A stretch of DNA of 64,000 nucleotides from Lithobates sylvaticus (taxonomy: Eukaryota > Chordata > Amphibia > Anura > Ranidae): NCBI GenBank assembly GCA_028564925.1, contig CM053029.1, forward strand, positions 190,212,940 to 190,276,939, written 5' to 3'. Numbering within the stretch: position 1 is the stretch's first letter; each line of letters starts with the position of its first letter. The notes below the pieces were generated by a model. It saw nothing but the letters and a program-made list of their open reading frames with translations, was not told where the DNA came from and made no database searches. A program made the position numbers and the translations under genes. Shown one piece after another: positions 52,099 through 60,946 of this stretch.

Positions 52099-52487
52099 TT
52101 ATGGCCCGTACACACGATCCGAATATCGTGCGACAGATCGTACAACCTTTTTCGCTTAATAGTCGCAAGTAGAAATTGAATAGGAGAATAAAGGCACGAA
52201 AATTCTCGTACGACAGGAAAAAAAAGTGATGTCATGTGTTGTAATGTATTTGTATTGTATTTTCGGACGACAACTATACTGACTAAACGAAAATCGTACG
52301 ATCTGGAATTGTACGAGGAAAATTTTCGCGCATGTCCGATCGAATAATATCGGATGAACTGTCGTGATCGGCTGTCGAAAGTAGTGTACACACGATCCGA
52401 AAATCGTACACACGATCCGAAAATCGTACGATTCTCCTTCGGACGACAGTTTTCGTACGATATTCAGATCATGTGTACGGGCCATTA
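52099..52487. mobile_element. Harbinger-type MITE (TGGCCCGTACACACGATC)
   Basis: The element 52102-52484 (383 bp) has ends TGGCCCGTACACACGATCCG and GATCATGTGTACGGGCCA and TTA on both sides. Near 52390-52425 a 20-bp word, ACACACGATCCGAAAATCGT, occurs twice in tandem. Confidence 0.88.
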
Positions 52488-52597
52488 GAGTCCAATCATG
52501 TCTGCATATCTGACCATCATCTGAGGCCTATGGCCACCTTATGAAGGCCTTCAAGAGGAAGGCCTCTTGACCCCATAGGGAAAGAGAGCCCTGACTG

Positions 52598-55327
52598 TTG
52601 GGGGCATGTCCAGGGCGGGCTGAAGTGACCAAAGGGTCTTTAAAGATTGGTGGGGGTGTGGGTGGGGCTGGGCCTGAGCTCGACAAAAGTGCCGCGCCCA
52701 GAAAATTCTGGAGCCTTCTGGAAGATCCTTTGGGAAGAGCTGCTGACCCTGTGACCCTGCACCTCCAGCCATGGACACCGAGCTCCTTTTGGCCAAGGTC
52801 CGTGAGCTGGCTCTCCAAGGTCGGGCTGACTGGCTGTTCTCTCTCCTTTCCCCTGGGACTGTCCCTCCTGCCTCTCCTGCTCCTCACCCCCCCCCCTCCT
52901 CTGCCTGCGGAACCGTTTGTGGAGCCCCGGGCCCGGAGACGGGTTCGCCCGCCTTCTCGGCTGAGCCCCAGTCCCTCCAGGGCCTCTGCAAAACAATCAT
53001 ACAACCCCCGCTCCCCTGATGCCAGCGCTCCTTCAGCTAGGAAGCGCGGCACCTCTCGCCACCGCCGGGGCCCCGCTCGGCGTTCCCCCTCCCTGCCTGA
53101 TGCTGCGCGGGTCTCCCCTCGTGTAGGCCGCTCGCGGAGCCCTCGTTCCACGCAGGGCTCCGTCAGGGTGGTCTCTGGCTCTGCCCCCTCCGCTGGCGGT
53201 GTGTTCCTATGTGGCCGGGCCGGAGCTGATGCGCTCCCCGGCTGTATGGTGCCTGCCGCCTTACCTGGGCCCGCTCCCGCGGCGCGTGGGATGTCGGCGG
53301 CCGGTGAGGATGTTCAGTCGTCGGCGCGGAGGTCCTCTGGGAGAAGGGGGAAGGCCCGAGTGCGCATCTCCTCGGCGGCCGCCCGCCCTAGCTTCCTGGA
53401 CGGCGGTTCCGCTGAGGGCTTGGCGCCAGCTGCACTGCCCCCAGTGGATCCTCTTCTCCCTGCGCCCGGCAGGGCGGGAGATATAAATGAGGGGGAACAC
53501 ATATCAGTCAGTGTGCGGCATGACATGACCCTGCCTGCCCCCTGCAGGGCGGGAGAGTCATTCATGCCCACTCTTTCACCCCAGCATTATGTGACCAGTC
53601 CCCCTGCGCCCAACAGGGCGGGTGATTTAAGTGAACACACTGCTTCCACTACCCCTGTGCTGCATCCCCTGATTCTCCCTGCGCCCTTTGGGGCGGGTGG
53701 GTCTGCCTCCCTGTCAAACGTGTCGGTCCTCGACCCCCCTGCGCATGGCAGGGCTGGGGTCTCATCCGCGTACGGGAATTCGCTGCATCGGCCCGCGCGG
53801 AATCTCTCTGCGCCCTGCTGGGCGGAAGATTCCCAGTCGTCACCCACGGCTCACCAGCATGGGTTCCTGGTACCTTGTTCCCCTGCACCCGGATGGGTGG
53901 ACGGTCGGCGTGATTCTCGCAATCTTTTTCATGGGCTTCCCGCGCCAGGCGAGGCGGACAGCGTTTTTTCCACATCGGCTCGCCGCCCGCCTCCGACGCT
54001 CTGTGCTCACCAGAACCTCCCTGCGCCCGGTAGGGCGGGTGGTTTTTGTTCCGCTCAAACATCCCTTCCCCCCCCGGTTCATACGTACCTCCCTGCGTCC
54101 AACTGGGCGGGGGGTCCCCGGGGGCCACTTGCTTCTACGCAGCGGCCGGGTCTTCCTGCGCCCGGCAGGGCGGGAGGCTCCTTACCCAGGCCTGGGCTGG
54201 CGGCCGCAACCGCCCCGGGTCAGTCTCATGATGGATGCAGACGTTCTTGTGTTTGTCCAGCCGCTGTCCTTGGCCAATCGGACTCTTCAGGGTTGGTGGT
54301 CGGACCCCCTCCACTGGACCTTGCCGCCCGTCAGCAGGGTCCTGCCGCCTCTTCTGTTCCTCCAGGTGACGGTCGTCCCGGACCCCTGCTTTCCATGGCC
54401 GTTCCGGCACCGGATGTCTCGCTGGGTCCTGCTGCTGGTCGCCCTTCATCGAACTTGCCTCCACATCTCAGTGAGTATGACTGTAACTTAATTTGGGGTA
54501 GGGCGACTGAAGCTTCCGTATCGGACCCACCGGAGGACCGCATTGCTTCGGTCGTGAAATCTGTTCTTTCCAGCATGGGGGTGTCGGGTCCAGCGACTGC
54601 CCCTCCCCCTGTTTCTGGCGGTGCTTTGTGGGCGGTCTCGCCTACAGGCACGCACTTGACGGAGGAGGTGAAAGACAAGATTTGGCGCCGCGAATTCGTT
54701 GATTTTATCGCGCTGGTACCGCCGGACAGGGAAACAATAGACAAATCTCGGCGGATCGACGTAGCTACCCAGGGCGACAAGCCAAAACAGCTCCCACGGA
54801 CGTTTGGAAACTGGCTCCAAGGGTTCTGCGCTTACGCGGGTGTGCTCTGCGAGCGGTTTCCGGAGTTAGCCACTTCCCTTTTTTGTTACTTGGACCTCAT
54901 TTGGGGTGCTTACAAAGTTTATGGCGGACAGTGTTGGTTTCACTACGACACTCAGTTTCGGCAAAAGATGGCGGCGCGCAAGGAGTTTTGTTTCAATTGT
55001 CAGGATGGCAGCCTGTGGCTGTTGCTCATGTGCCCCCACAGGCCTTCGTCCTTTCAGTCCCCGGCCGGCACTTCCCCCGGAGCGTCGGCCGCTCCGAAAA
55101 AGGGTGTTTGTTGGTTATTCAACGAAAGCCACTGCAAGTGGTACACCGCGTGCCGTTTCAAACACGAGTGCTCGGGTTGCGGTGGGGCCCACCCCGCCAG
55201 CCGGTGCTTTCGGAGGGGTAAGCAGCCAATTCCCAGGCCAGGCGCAAAGCCTGACCTTTCTAAGCCAGAGGTCGCCAGTGAACGTCTTAGAGATGCTTCC
55301 CTGGCTAGACCGGTACCCCCTTCATAG
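52598..55327 (+). CDS. Ngaro Gag-like ORF1 with repeat region and CCCH zinc fingers
   Basis: A long frame of about 900 codons. The N-terminal part is basic and Ser/Pro/Arg-rich. From 53455 to 54185 it contains about eleven copies of a PAPGRAG-type heptapeptide spaced some 20-26 residues apart. A conserved capsid-like segment follows (about 54660-55000: LTEEVKDKIWRREFVDF, FGNWLQGFCAYAG). Two cysteine clusters end the protein, CFNC near 54990 and CWLFNESHCKWYTACRFKHE...CSGCGGAHPASRC (55105-55215), typical of DIRS/Ngaro Gag. The true start is uncertain; an ATG at 52771 in another phase begins a plausible Ngaro-type N-terminus (MDTELLLAKVRELA). Its role would be to package the element's RNA. Confidence 0.75.
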   Translation: MGACPGRAEVTKGSLKIGGGVGGAGPELDKSAAPRKFWSLLEDPLGRAADPVTLHLQPWTPSSFWPRSVSWLSKVGLTGCSLSFPLGLSLLPLLLLTPPPPLPAEPFVEPRARRRVRPPSRLSPSPSRASAKQSYNPRSPDASAPSARKRGTSRHRRGPARRSPSLPDAARVSPRVGRSRSPRSTQGSVRVVSGSAPSAGGVFLCGRAGADALPGCMVPAALPGPAPAARGMSAAGEDVQSSARRSSGRRGKARVRISSAAARPSFLDGGSAEGLAPAALPPVDPLLPAPGRAGDINEGEHISVSVRHDMTLPAPCRAGESFMPTLSPQHYVTSPPAPNRAGDLSEHTASTTPVLHPLILPAPFGAGGSASLSNVSVLDPPAHGRAGVSSAYGNSLHRPARNLSAPCWAEDSQSSPTAHQHGFLVPCSPAPGWVDGRRDSRNLFHGLPAPGEADSVFSTSARRPPPTLCAHQNLPAPGRAGGFCSAQTSLPPPVHTYLPASNWAGGPRGPLASTQRPGLPAPGRAGGSLPRPGLAAATAPGQSHDGCRRSCVCPAAVLGQSDSSGLVVGPPPLDLAARQQGPAASSVPPGDGRPGPLLSMAVPAPDVSLGPAAGRPSSNLPPHLSEYDCNLIWGRATEASVSDPPEDRIASVVKSVLSSMGVSGPATAPPPVSGGALWAVSPTGTHLTEEVKDKIWRREFVDFIALVPPDRETIDKSRRIDVATQGDKPKQLPRTFGNWLQGFCAYAGVLCERFPELATSLFCYLDLIWGAYKVYGGQCWFHYDTQFRQKMAARKEFCFNCQDGSLWLLLMCPHRPSSFQSPAGTSPGASAAPKKGVCWLFNESHCKWYTACRFKHECSGCGGAHPASRCFRRGKQPIPRPGAKPDLSKPEVASERLRDASLARPVPPS

Positions 55328-56861
55328 GGAGGCGCTGATTCTGCGCGATGGCTTGGACCGTGGCTTTTGGATCCCATTTTTCCCATCAGACGCACCCACC
55401 ATGGCGCCCAATCTAAAGTCGGCTGTGGAATTCGAGTCCGTCGTTGCCGAGAAGCTCCGGAAGGAAATTGAGTTGGGACGGATGGCTGGCCCATTTGACC
55501 TCCCCCCTTTTTACAACCTGAGGGTATCCCCCCTCGGTGTGGTCCCCAAAAAGGCGGAGGGGAAATTCCGCCTCATCCATCATTTGTCGTACCCTTCTGG
55601 CTCCTCGGTTAACGACGGCATCGACAAGGAAGAATCCAGGGTCCACTACGCCTCTTTTGATGGGGCGCTTCAGTTAGTGAGGGCTGCCGGTAGGTCGGCG
55701 TTGCTGGCTAAGGCGGACATAGAGTCCGCCTTTCGCCTCCTCCCGGTCCACCCGGACTGTTTCCACCTCCTGGGCTGTTACTTTCAAGGAAGCTATTTTT
55801 TCGACATGTGCCTACCCATGGGTTGTGCCATCTCGTGTTATTTCTTTGAGCTGTTTAGCAGCTTCCTTGAATGGGTGGTTGCCCAGGAGGCTGGTTGCCA
55901 GTCCTTGTTGCACTACTTGGATGACTTTCTCTTTGTGGGCCCAGCGGACAGTGGTCGGTGCCAGCAGCTGCTTACTGCTTTTCAGGACACTTGCCGGAGT
56001 TTCGCGGTTCCACTGTCCGCTGATAAGACTGAAGGCCCGGTGACTGTTCTGGCTTTCCTGGGAATCGAGATTGACACGGAGGCGATGGTCTTTCGATTGC
56101 CAGAGGACAAGCTAGCCAGGCTCCTTTCCCTTGTTCGCTTGGCCAAAGGTGCCAAGAAGTTGCAGTTGAAACAACTGCAATCTCTGTTGGGTCATTTGGT
56201 TTTTGCCTGCAGGGTTATTCGGATGGGTAGAGCCTTCTGCAGGCGCCTGGCATGGGCCATGAAAGGGGTGTCCGCCCCTCACCACTACGTTCGGATCACC
56301 AGGCCCATGCGTGCCGACTTGGGTATTTGGTTGTCATTCCTTCAAGCCTACAATGGCCAGTCTTGTTGGCAGCGGGAGGAAGTGCCGAACTCACAGCTGG
56401 AGTTATACACCGATGCAGCAGGCTCCTGTGGCTTCGGCGCTTTCTTTCAAGGGACATGGTCTGCTGAGCGGTGGCCGGCCTCATGGGCCCGCTTGGGTTT
56501 GTTGGGCAACCTCACCCTCCTGGAGCTCTTTCCAATAATTGTTGCTATTGAGCTTTGGGGTGCACGGTTGCGTGATCATCAAGTGGTCTTCTGGTCCGAT
56601 AATATGAGCGTGGTGCAGGTAGTGAACAAGCAGTCAGCCAGTTCCCCCCCAGTAGTTTCTTTGCTTCGGTTTTTGGTTTTGAAGTGTTTGCAATTTAATA
56701 TTTGTGTTAGGGCTAAGCATGTTCCCGGAACGGCTAATGATGTTGCTGATGCTCTCTCCCGTTTACAGCTCGATCGTTTCCGCTCTCTGGTTCCGTCGGC
56801 CTCCCTGGAGGGCCTTCCTTGTCCGGCCCACTTATGGAACCTCGTTTCGGAGGCCTGCTGA
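54906..56861 (+). CDS. Ngaro reverse transcriptase and RNase H
   Basis: The frame is open from 54906, but the part before about 55280 overlaps ORF1 and is probably shadow; the likely protein begins near 55280-55400. The RT domain spans about 55490-56110 with LRVSPLGVVPKK, FRLIHHLSYP, LAKADIESAFRLLPV, and the catalytic YLDDFLFVG near 55914. RNase H follows at 56395-56760: LYTDAAGSCGFGAFF (first catalytic Asp), TLLELFPIIVAIELW, FWSDNMSVVQVVNKQ, and VPGTANDVADALSR. DIRS-type RTs share this arrangement. It copies the element RNA into DNA. The last 43 nt overlap the recombinase frame. Confidence 0.92.
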   Translation: MLTKFMADSVGFTTTLSFGKRWRRARSFVSIVRMAACGCCSCAPTGLRPFSPRPALPPERRPLRKRVFVGYSTKATASGTPRAVSNTSARVAVGPTPPAGAFGGVSSQFPGQAQSLTFLSQRSPVNVLEMLPWLDRYPLHREALILRDGLDRGFWIPFFPSDAPTMAPNLKSAVEFESVVAEKLRKEIELGRMAGPFDLPPFYNLRVSPLGVVPKKAEGKFRLIHHLSYPSGSSVNDGIDKEESRVHYASFDGALQLVRAAGRSALLAKADIESAFRLLPVHPDCFHLLGCYFQGSYFFDMCLPMGCAISCYFFELFSSFLEWVVAQEAGCQSLLHYLDDFLFVGPADSGRCQQLLTAFQDTCRSFAVPLSADKTEGPVTVLAFLGIEIDTEAMVFRLPEDKLARLLSLVRLAKGAKKLQLKQLQSLLGHLVFACRVIRMGRAFCRRLAWAMKGVSAPHHYVRITRPMRADLGIWLSFLQAYNGQSCWQREEVPNSQLELYTDAAGSCGFGAFFQGTWSAERWPASWARLGLLGNLTLLELFPIIVAIELWGARLRDHQVVFWSDNMSVVQVVNKQSASSPPVVSLLRFLVLKCLQFNICVRAKHVPGTANDVADALSRLQLDRFRSLVPSASLEGLPCPAHLWNLVSEAC

Positions 56862-57736
56862 ATCTCCTTCGGTCGTCTCTGTCTGCGCGCACGTGGGCGT
56901 CTTACTGCAGGGTTTGGCACGAGTGGTCGCACATTTCGGGCGGTGAGTTTTCTATTTATTCTTCGTCTGATAGGCGCATGGCTTTGTTTGTCTATTTGGT
57001 TCACTTACTGCAAAAGGGTGTTGCGGGTTCCACTGTCTCCTCGTCTTTATCAGCGCTGTCCTTTTGGTTTCAGCTCCTAGGTTGGGAGGACATTACTAAA
57101 GCGTTCCCGGTTCGACGGATGCTGCGGGGTTGGAAGCGCGCTACTCATTCCCCCGATTCCAGGCGACCGGTTTCCCTTCAGATCCTATCGGGCATTCTTT
57201 ACACGTTGCCTTCGGTGTGCTCTTCAGAATTTGAGACCCTCCTGTTTCGCGTGGCGTTTTCTTGGGCGTTCTTTGGCGCTTTTCGCGTTAGCGAATTAGT
57301 TTCGAGAGCCACGTCAACGGTGGGCGGGATCCTGACAGCGGACGTTGTTTTTGCGGAGCATTGCGTGACTGTCCTGTTGCGTACTTCGAAGACCGACAGC
57401 CTGGGCAGGGGCCGGAGGGTGGTATTGTACCCTTGTGGTGGCCCCTTTTGCCCGGTATCTTTGGCCTCCATTTTCCGATCTGCGCGCCCCCCTTCTCTAG
57501 CTTTTTTCGTTCATTCCGATTCCTCCTCTCTAAGTAGGTTTCAATTTTTAAGTGTTTTTCGTCGATGTCTCGAGGTTATGGGACTTCCTTCGCGTGATTT
57601 TTCTACACACTCGTTTCGCATCGGTGCGGCCACCGCTGCGTCTGGCATGGGTTTTTCCGATATGGAACTTCAGCGTCTGGGTAGATGGCAATCATCTCGT
57701 TTTACGTTGTATGTTCGTCCACATCTGTTATGTTAA
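56819..57736 (+). CDS. Ngaro tyrosine recombinase
   Basis: About 305 codons in a different phase from the RT. The N-terminal half is a core-binding, SAM-like helical region (LSARTWASYCRVWHEW, GSTVSSSLSALSFW). The catalytic half shows the tyrosine-recombinase residues: Arg in FGAFRVSEL near 57276, a candidate Lys in RTSKTDSLGRG near 57385, HSFR (His-x-x-Arg) near 57608, and the nucleophile candidate in FTLYVRP near 57704. It would integrate the circular cDNA without leaving a target duplication, which fits the absence of one. The DIRS group uses this enzyme instead of a DDE integrase. Confidence 0.92.
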   Translation: MSGPLMEPRFGGLLNLLRSSLSARTWASYCRVWHEWSHISGGEFSIYSSSDRRMALFVYLVHLLQKGVAGSTVSSSLSALSFWFQLLGWEDITKAFPVRRMLRGWKRATHSPDSRRPVSLQILSGILYTLPSVCSSEFETLLFRVAFSWAFFGAFRVSELVSRATSTVGGILTADVVFAEHCVTVLLRTSKTDSLGRGRRVVLYPCGGPFCPVSLASIFRSARPPSLAFFVHSDSSSLSRFQFLSVFRRCLEVMGLPSRDFSTHSFRIGAATAASGMGFSDMELQRLGRWQSSRFTLYVRPHLLC

Positions 57737-58346
57737 ATTTTCAGGTCCTCGTCCGGTTTTGGTGTGGATTGTCGGGGACTCTTTCATTTACTGGGCCGCA
57801 CGCCGTGCGGAGGTCCGGACCTACGGGAGGAACCTGGATTTCGACTATGATCTGGCCAGGGTCCGCTGGCTCGGGCTTCGCGGGTTAAGATGGTCCCAGG
57901 TCCTTCCGGAATGCCTGCAACTCCGTGCACACGTGTCTGGTTCCATCGTTTTAGTACTCCATGCTGGCGGCAATGACGTGGGCTTCCTGCGTTCTGTGGA
58001 CCTGATTTCTGCAATCAAGCAAGACATTGCCTACTGTTTTGCTGTTTTCACCAATTTAGTCCTCATTTGGTCGGAAATCGTGCCTCGTTCGGTGTGGGCG
58101 CGGGTGATCCCGGGCCCTAGTTTGGAGCGCTTTCGTAGGAAAGTTAATGCGCAAGTTTCCAAATTTGTTCGACAGCTTGGGGGCTTCGTTGTTCGTCACA
58201 GGGATTTGGAGGGTGATAATTCTGACCTTTTGAGACCGGATGGTGTTCACCTCAATGACATTGGCTTAGATATCTTTAATCTTGGTCTACAACGGGGTGT
58301 GGAACAGGTGCTGGCTGCGGTGGGGCGCCCGCCAGTTGTTCACTGA
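57552..58346 (+). CDS. SGNH hydrolase of the Ngaro element
   Basis: The frame is open from 57552, but the protein likely starts near 57744, just after the recombinase stop. The domain has the SGNH/GDSL blocks in order: WIVGDSF near 57765 (nucleophile Ser in GDS), LHAGGNDVG near 57960 (Asn in GxND), and RPDGVHLNDIG near 58235 (catalytic Asp and His). About 200 residues, a normal length for the fold. TTTTCAG just before 57745 is a plausible splice acceptor, but how the domain is expressed is not clear from sequence. SGNH enzymes are esterases or lipases; its use to the element is unknown. Confidence 0.88.
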   Translation: MFFVDVSRLWDFLRVIFLHTRFASVRPPLRLAWVFPIWNFSVWVDGNHLVLRCMFVHICYVKFSGPRPVLVWIVGDSFIYWAARRAEVRTYGRNLDFDYDLARVRWLGLRGLRWSQVLPECLQLRAHVSGSIVLVLHAGGNDVGFLRSVDLISAIKQDIAYCFAVFTNLVLIWSEIVPRSVWARVIPGPSLERFRRKVNAQVSKFVRQLGGFVVRHRDLEGDNSDLLRPDGVHLNDIGLDIFNLGLQRGVEQVLAAVGRPPVVH

Positions 58347-58537
58347 CAGGCGGGTGGCGGTTTTTTGACCTTGCCAGCATAAAATGGCTGCTGTTGAGGG
58401 AAATGGGAAGCAGACGGCCTGTCCAGCACTTATGGTAAGGACAGGCCTTCCCCCCTTCTTATCTCCTTCCCCTACGTTGGATTATGTGCTCACAGTATAA
58501 CTGTGACAGGCACTGTTTGAAATATTCATTTGTTTGA

Positions 58538-58593
58538 ACTATTCATTGGTTATATGTTGGATTTAAAGAAATTTACTATTCATTGGTTATGTG
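58538..58593 (+). repeat. Short direct repeat at the Ngaro 3' end
   Basis: CTATTCATTGGTTATATGTTG and CTATTCATTGGTTATGTGTTG occur in tandem with a short spacer, just before AATAAA. They may be part of the split terminal repeats, which I could not resolve further. Confidence 0.6.
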
Positions 58594-58802
58594 TTGGATT
58601 GAAATAAAAGCTGTGGCCTTGCCCTTCCAACTTAGCAGTTGTCAGCGTGTTATTTATTGGTATGAAGGGGCAAGGGTTAAAAGAAGGTTATACAATTAAA
58701 TTACAGTTCATAATACCTGGACTAATTGCGCCTCAGCAGTCATGAGAAGGGAATGAAGGAAACAAAAAGCCCTCTACACTAATTCTGACATGGCAGAGTA
58801 AG

Positions 58803-59228
58803 GGCTCGTTTATACTTGCTTCAAAACATGGCTGCGGACAGGCTTTTTTTAAAGCTCTCTGAACACCAGTCAAAGCCTCTGTCACCAAATAAAATGGTTA
58901 GCTTACAGTCGTTTATACCTTGCTTTTGCTTTGCTTCAAAAATTATACCCCATGTTGCTTTAGTGGTGCTTCAAAGCGTCTAAGCCTCGATAGAAGTCTA
59001 TAACAAAGCTCACTTGAAGCACCTGTGGCTTTTATTCAGCTTTAGCTTTGCTTTGGAGAAATTGCAGGTATGAGATATCAACACACACACACACAGGGCA
59101 TCTGTCAAGCTTTATTAAAGCTTTAAAAAAGCATCATCGAAGCACCACCGAAGCATCACAGAAGCATCAAAAACACATGAAAAAAGCATGTTGAAGTGTG
59201 TTGAAGTCGAAGCAAGTGTAAATGAGCC
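58803..59228. mobile_element. MITE with GGCTCRTTTACACTTGCTTC ends
   Basis: GGCTCGTTTATACTTGCTTC faces GAAGCAAGTGTAAATGAGCC. The body is rich in GAAGCA/TGCTTC words. A second copy starts 85 bp downstream. Confidence 0.8.
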
Positions 59229-59309
59229 GCTGAGAATGGTATCCAGCCCAAGCAAACCTCTTATTTTTTGAATATGTGATACAATTAGACCTTTTGTTTG
59301 AAAAATGTC

Positions 59310-59373
59310 TTAGGACTCATTTACACTTGCTTCGACTTCAACACACAAGTGCCTACCACTTCAACATGCTTTT
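59310..59373. mobile_element. Second copy of the same MITE, cut by the gap
   Basis: After TTA at 59310-59312, GGACTCATTTACACTTGCTT repeats the end of 58803-59228; the rest falls into the gap. Confidence 0.65.
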
Positions 59374-59836
59374 NNNNNNNNNNNNNNNNNNNNNNNNNNN
59401 NNNNNNNNNNNNNNNNNNNNNNNNNNNNNNNNNNNNNNNNNNNNNNNNNNNNNNNNNNNNNNNNNNNNNNNNNNNNNNNNNNNNNNNNNNNNNNNNNNNN
59501 NNNNNNNNNNNNNNNNNNNNNNNNNNNNNNNNNNNNNNNNNNNNNNNNNNNNNNNNNNNNNNNNNNNNNNNNNNNNNNNNNNNNNNNNNNNNNNNNNNNN
59601 NNNNNNNNNNNNNNNNNNNNNNNNNNNNNNNNNNNNNNNNNNNNNNNNNNNNNNNNNNNNNNNNNNNNNNNNNNNNNNNNNNNNNNNNNNNNNNNNNNNN
59701 NNNNNNNNNNNNNNNNNNNNNNNNNNNNNNNNNNNNNNNNNNNNNNNNNNNNNNNNNNNNNNNNNNNNNNNNNNNNNNNNNNNNNNNNNNNNNNNNNNNN
59801 NNNNNNNNNNNNNNNNNNNNNNNNNNNNNNNNNNNN
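59374..59836. other. Assembly gap (463 N)
   Basis: A run of N. Long X-filled frames across it are meaningless. Confidence 0.99.
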
Positions 59837-60142
59837 ATATACTCATCATACCTCCACTCCCATGCAGTACCTTGCTCCATCTGCAGCCCACACCAAAATT
59901 GGTGACCTGGCTGTGTCACTCCTGCAGTTACATGACAGTGCACACACTGCACTGGGCTGCTGATTGGTAGACATGTGCGCCGTCAATAAATTTGTTTTGT
60001 TTCGTTCCATTTCGTATTAGCCGTTAATTCGTATTTCGTAATTCGTAATTCAATTTGGATTCGTATGAAATACGAATTTTTGTTAGGTTCGTTAACTTTT
60101 CGTAACAATTACAAACGTTTGTTATGATGAATTTATCATTAT

Positions 60143-60580
60143 GAGGGGTTCCCACCATCCCTGTGCTGTGCTCATTGAGGGGCTCCCACCATCCCTGTGC
60201 TGTGTTCATTCAGGGGCTCCCACCATCCCTGTGCTGTGCTCATTCAGGGGCTCCCACCATCCCTGTGCTGTGCTCATTGAGGGGCTCCCACCATCCCTGT
60301 GCTGTGCTCATTGAGGGGCTCCCACCATCCCTGTGCTGTGCTCATTGAGGTGCTCCCACCATCCCTGTGCTGTGCTCATTGAGGGGCTCCCACCATCCCT
60401 GTGCTGTGCTCATTGAGGGGCTCCCACCATCCCTGTGCTGTGCTCATTGAGGGGCTCCCACCATCCCTGTGCTGTGCTCATTCAGGGGCTCCCACCATCC
60501 CTGTGCTGTGCTCATTCAGGGGCTCCCACCATCCCTGTGCTGTGCTCATTCAGGGGCTCCCACCATCCCTGTGCTGACTT
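60143..60580. repeat. 34-bp minisatellite, 13 copies
   Basis: GGGGCTCCCACCATCCCTGT plus GCTGTGCTCATTGA repeats every 34 bp (60143, 60177, 60211 and on) with very low divergence, so the array is recent. Confidence 0.97.
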
Positions 60581-60655
60581 CCTGGGTTTTTAACTTCATC
60601 ATAACGAGTAATCGTAATTAACAAACATTCTTATTTTGTCCGATTCTGAATCTCC

Positions 60656-60804
60656 CATTGACTACCAGTGTGGAAAAAACTGCGCTACCCTTATTGAAGA
60701 CAAATCAATATACAAAAGCAGCTAACATACAAAACAAACAAAGTCAAGGAAATGTGGGTGAAAAAATGTAGCGCTACATTTTTTCACCCACATTGACTAC
60801 CAGT
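60656..60804. mobile_element. Small hairpin element with 11-14-bp duplication, copy 2
   Basis: The element 60670-60790 (121 bp) lies between identical CATTGACTACCAGT (60656-60669, 60791-60804). A perfect 44-bp palindrome centred on GCGC occupies 60751-60794, so the first bases of the right duplication may belong to the hairpin. Wording (AAAAAATGTAGCGCTAC) matches copy 1 at 50907. It is inserted inside the hAT element. Confidence 0.7.
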
Positions 60805-60946
60805 ACCAGTCTCCCACTCCCATATTAAAAAAGGTAATTTTCCCAACCCTCACGCATAGCAATTCGTATTTCGGATCCTCCCGAATGTACGCATTTACGG
60901 AAATTTTTGATTCGTACAAAACTAATCGCACATGTCTACTGATTGG

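Larger units (their letters stand above)
52598..58625 (+). mobile_element. Ngaro-type tyrosine-recombinase retrotransposon with SGNH hydrolase
   Basis: Four plus-strand frames follow one another: a Gag-like protein with CCCH zinc fingers, reverse transcriptase/RNase H, a tyrosine recombinase and an SGNH hydrolase. This set, without a methyltransferase, fits the Ngaro branch of the DIRS group, in which an SGNH hydrolase is known from vertebrate members. The coding part looks largely whole, with perhaps one or two breaks in the gag region. Split direct repeats expected for Ngaro could not be found by eye, so both termini are approximate. An AATAAA at about 58603 may be its polyadenylation signal. 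Confidence 0.88.
59960..60946. mobile_element. hAT-type element with duplication CTGATTGG
   Basis: The element 59968-60938 (971 bp) starts TAGACATGTGCG and ends CGCACATGTCTA; CTGATTGG is identical at 59960-59967 and 60939-60946. It is the second copy of the 1546-2381 family, with the same TTCGTATTTCG-type subterminal words. It contains a 34-bp minisatellite and a small hairpin element. Confidence 0.93.

Noticed and set aside
51204-52391. Short frames in the TACACACGATCGG elements
   Set aside because: They arise from the inverted ends and recur at other copies in different phases.
52598-58346. DIRS1-type element proper
   Set aside because: No methyltransferase domain follows RT/RNase H, and an SGNH hydrolase is present, so Ngaro fits better.
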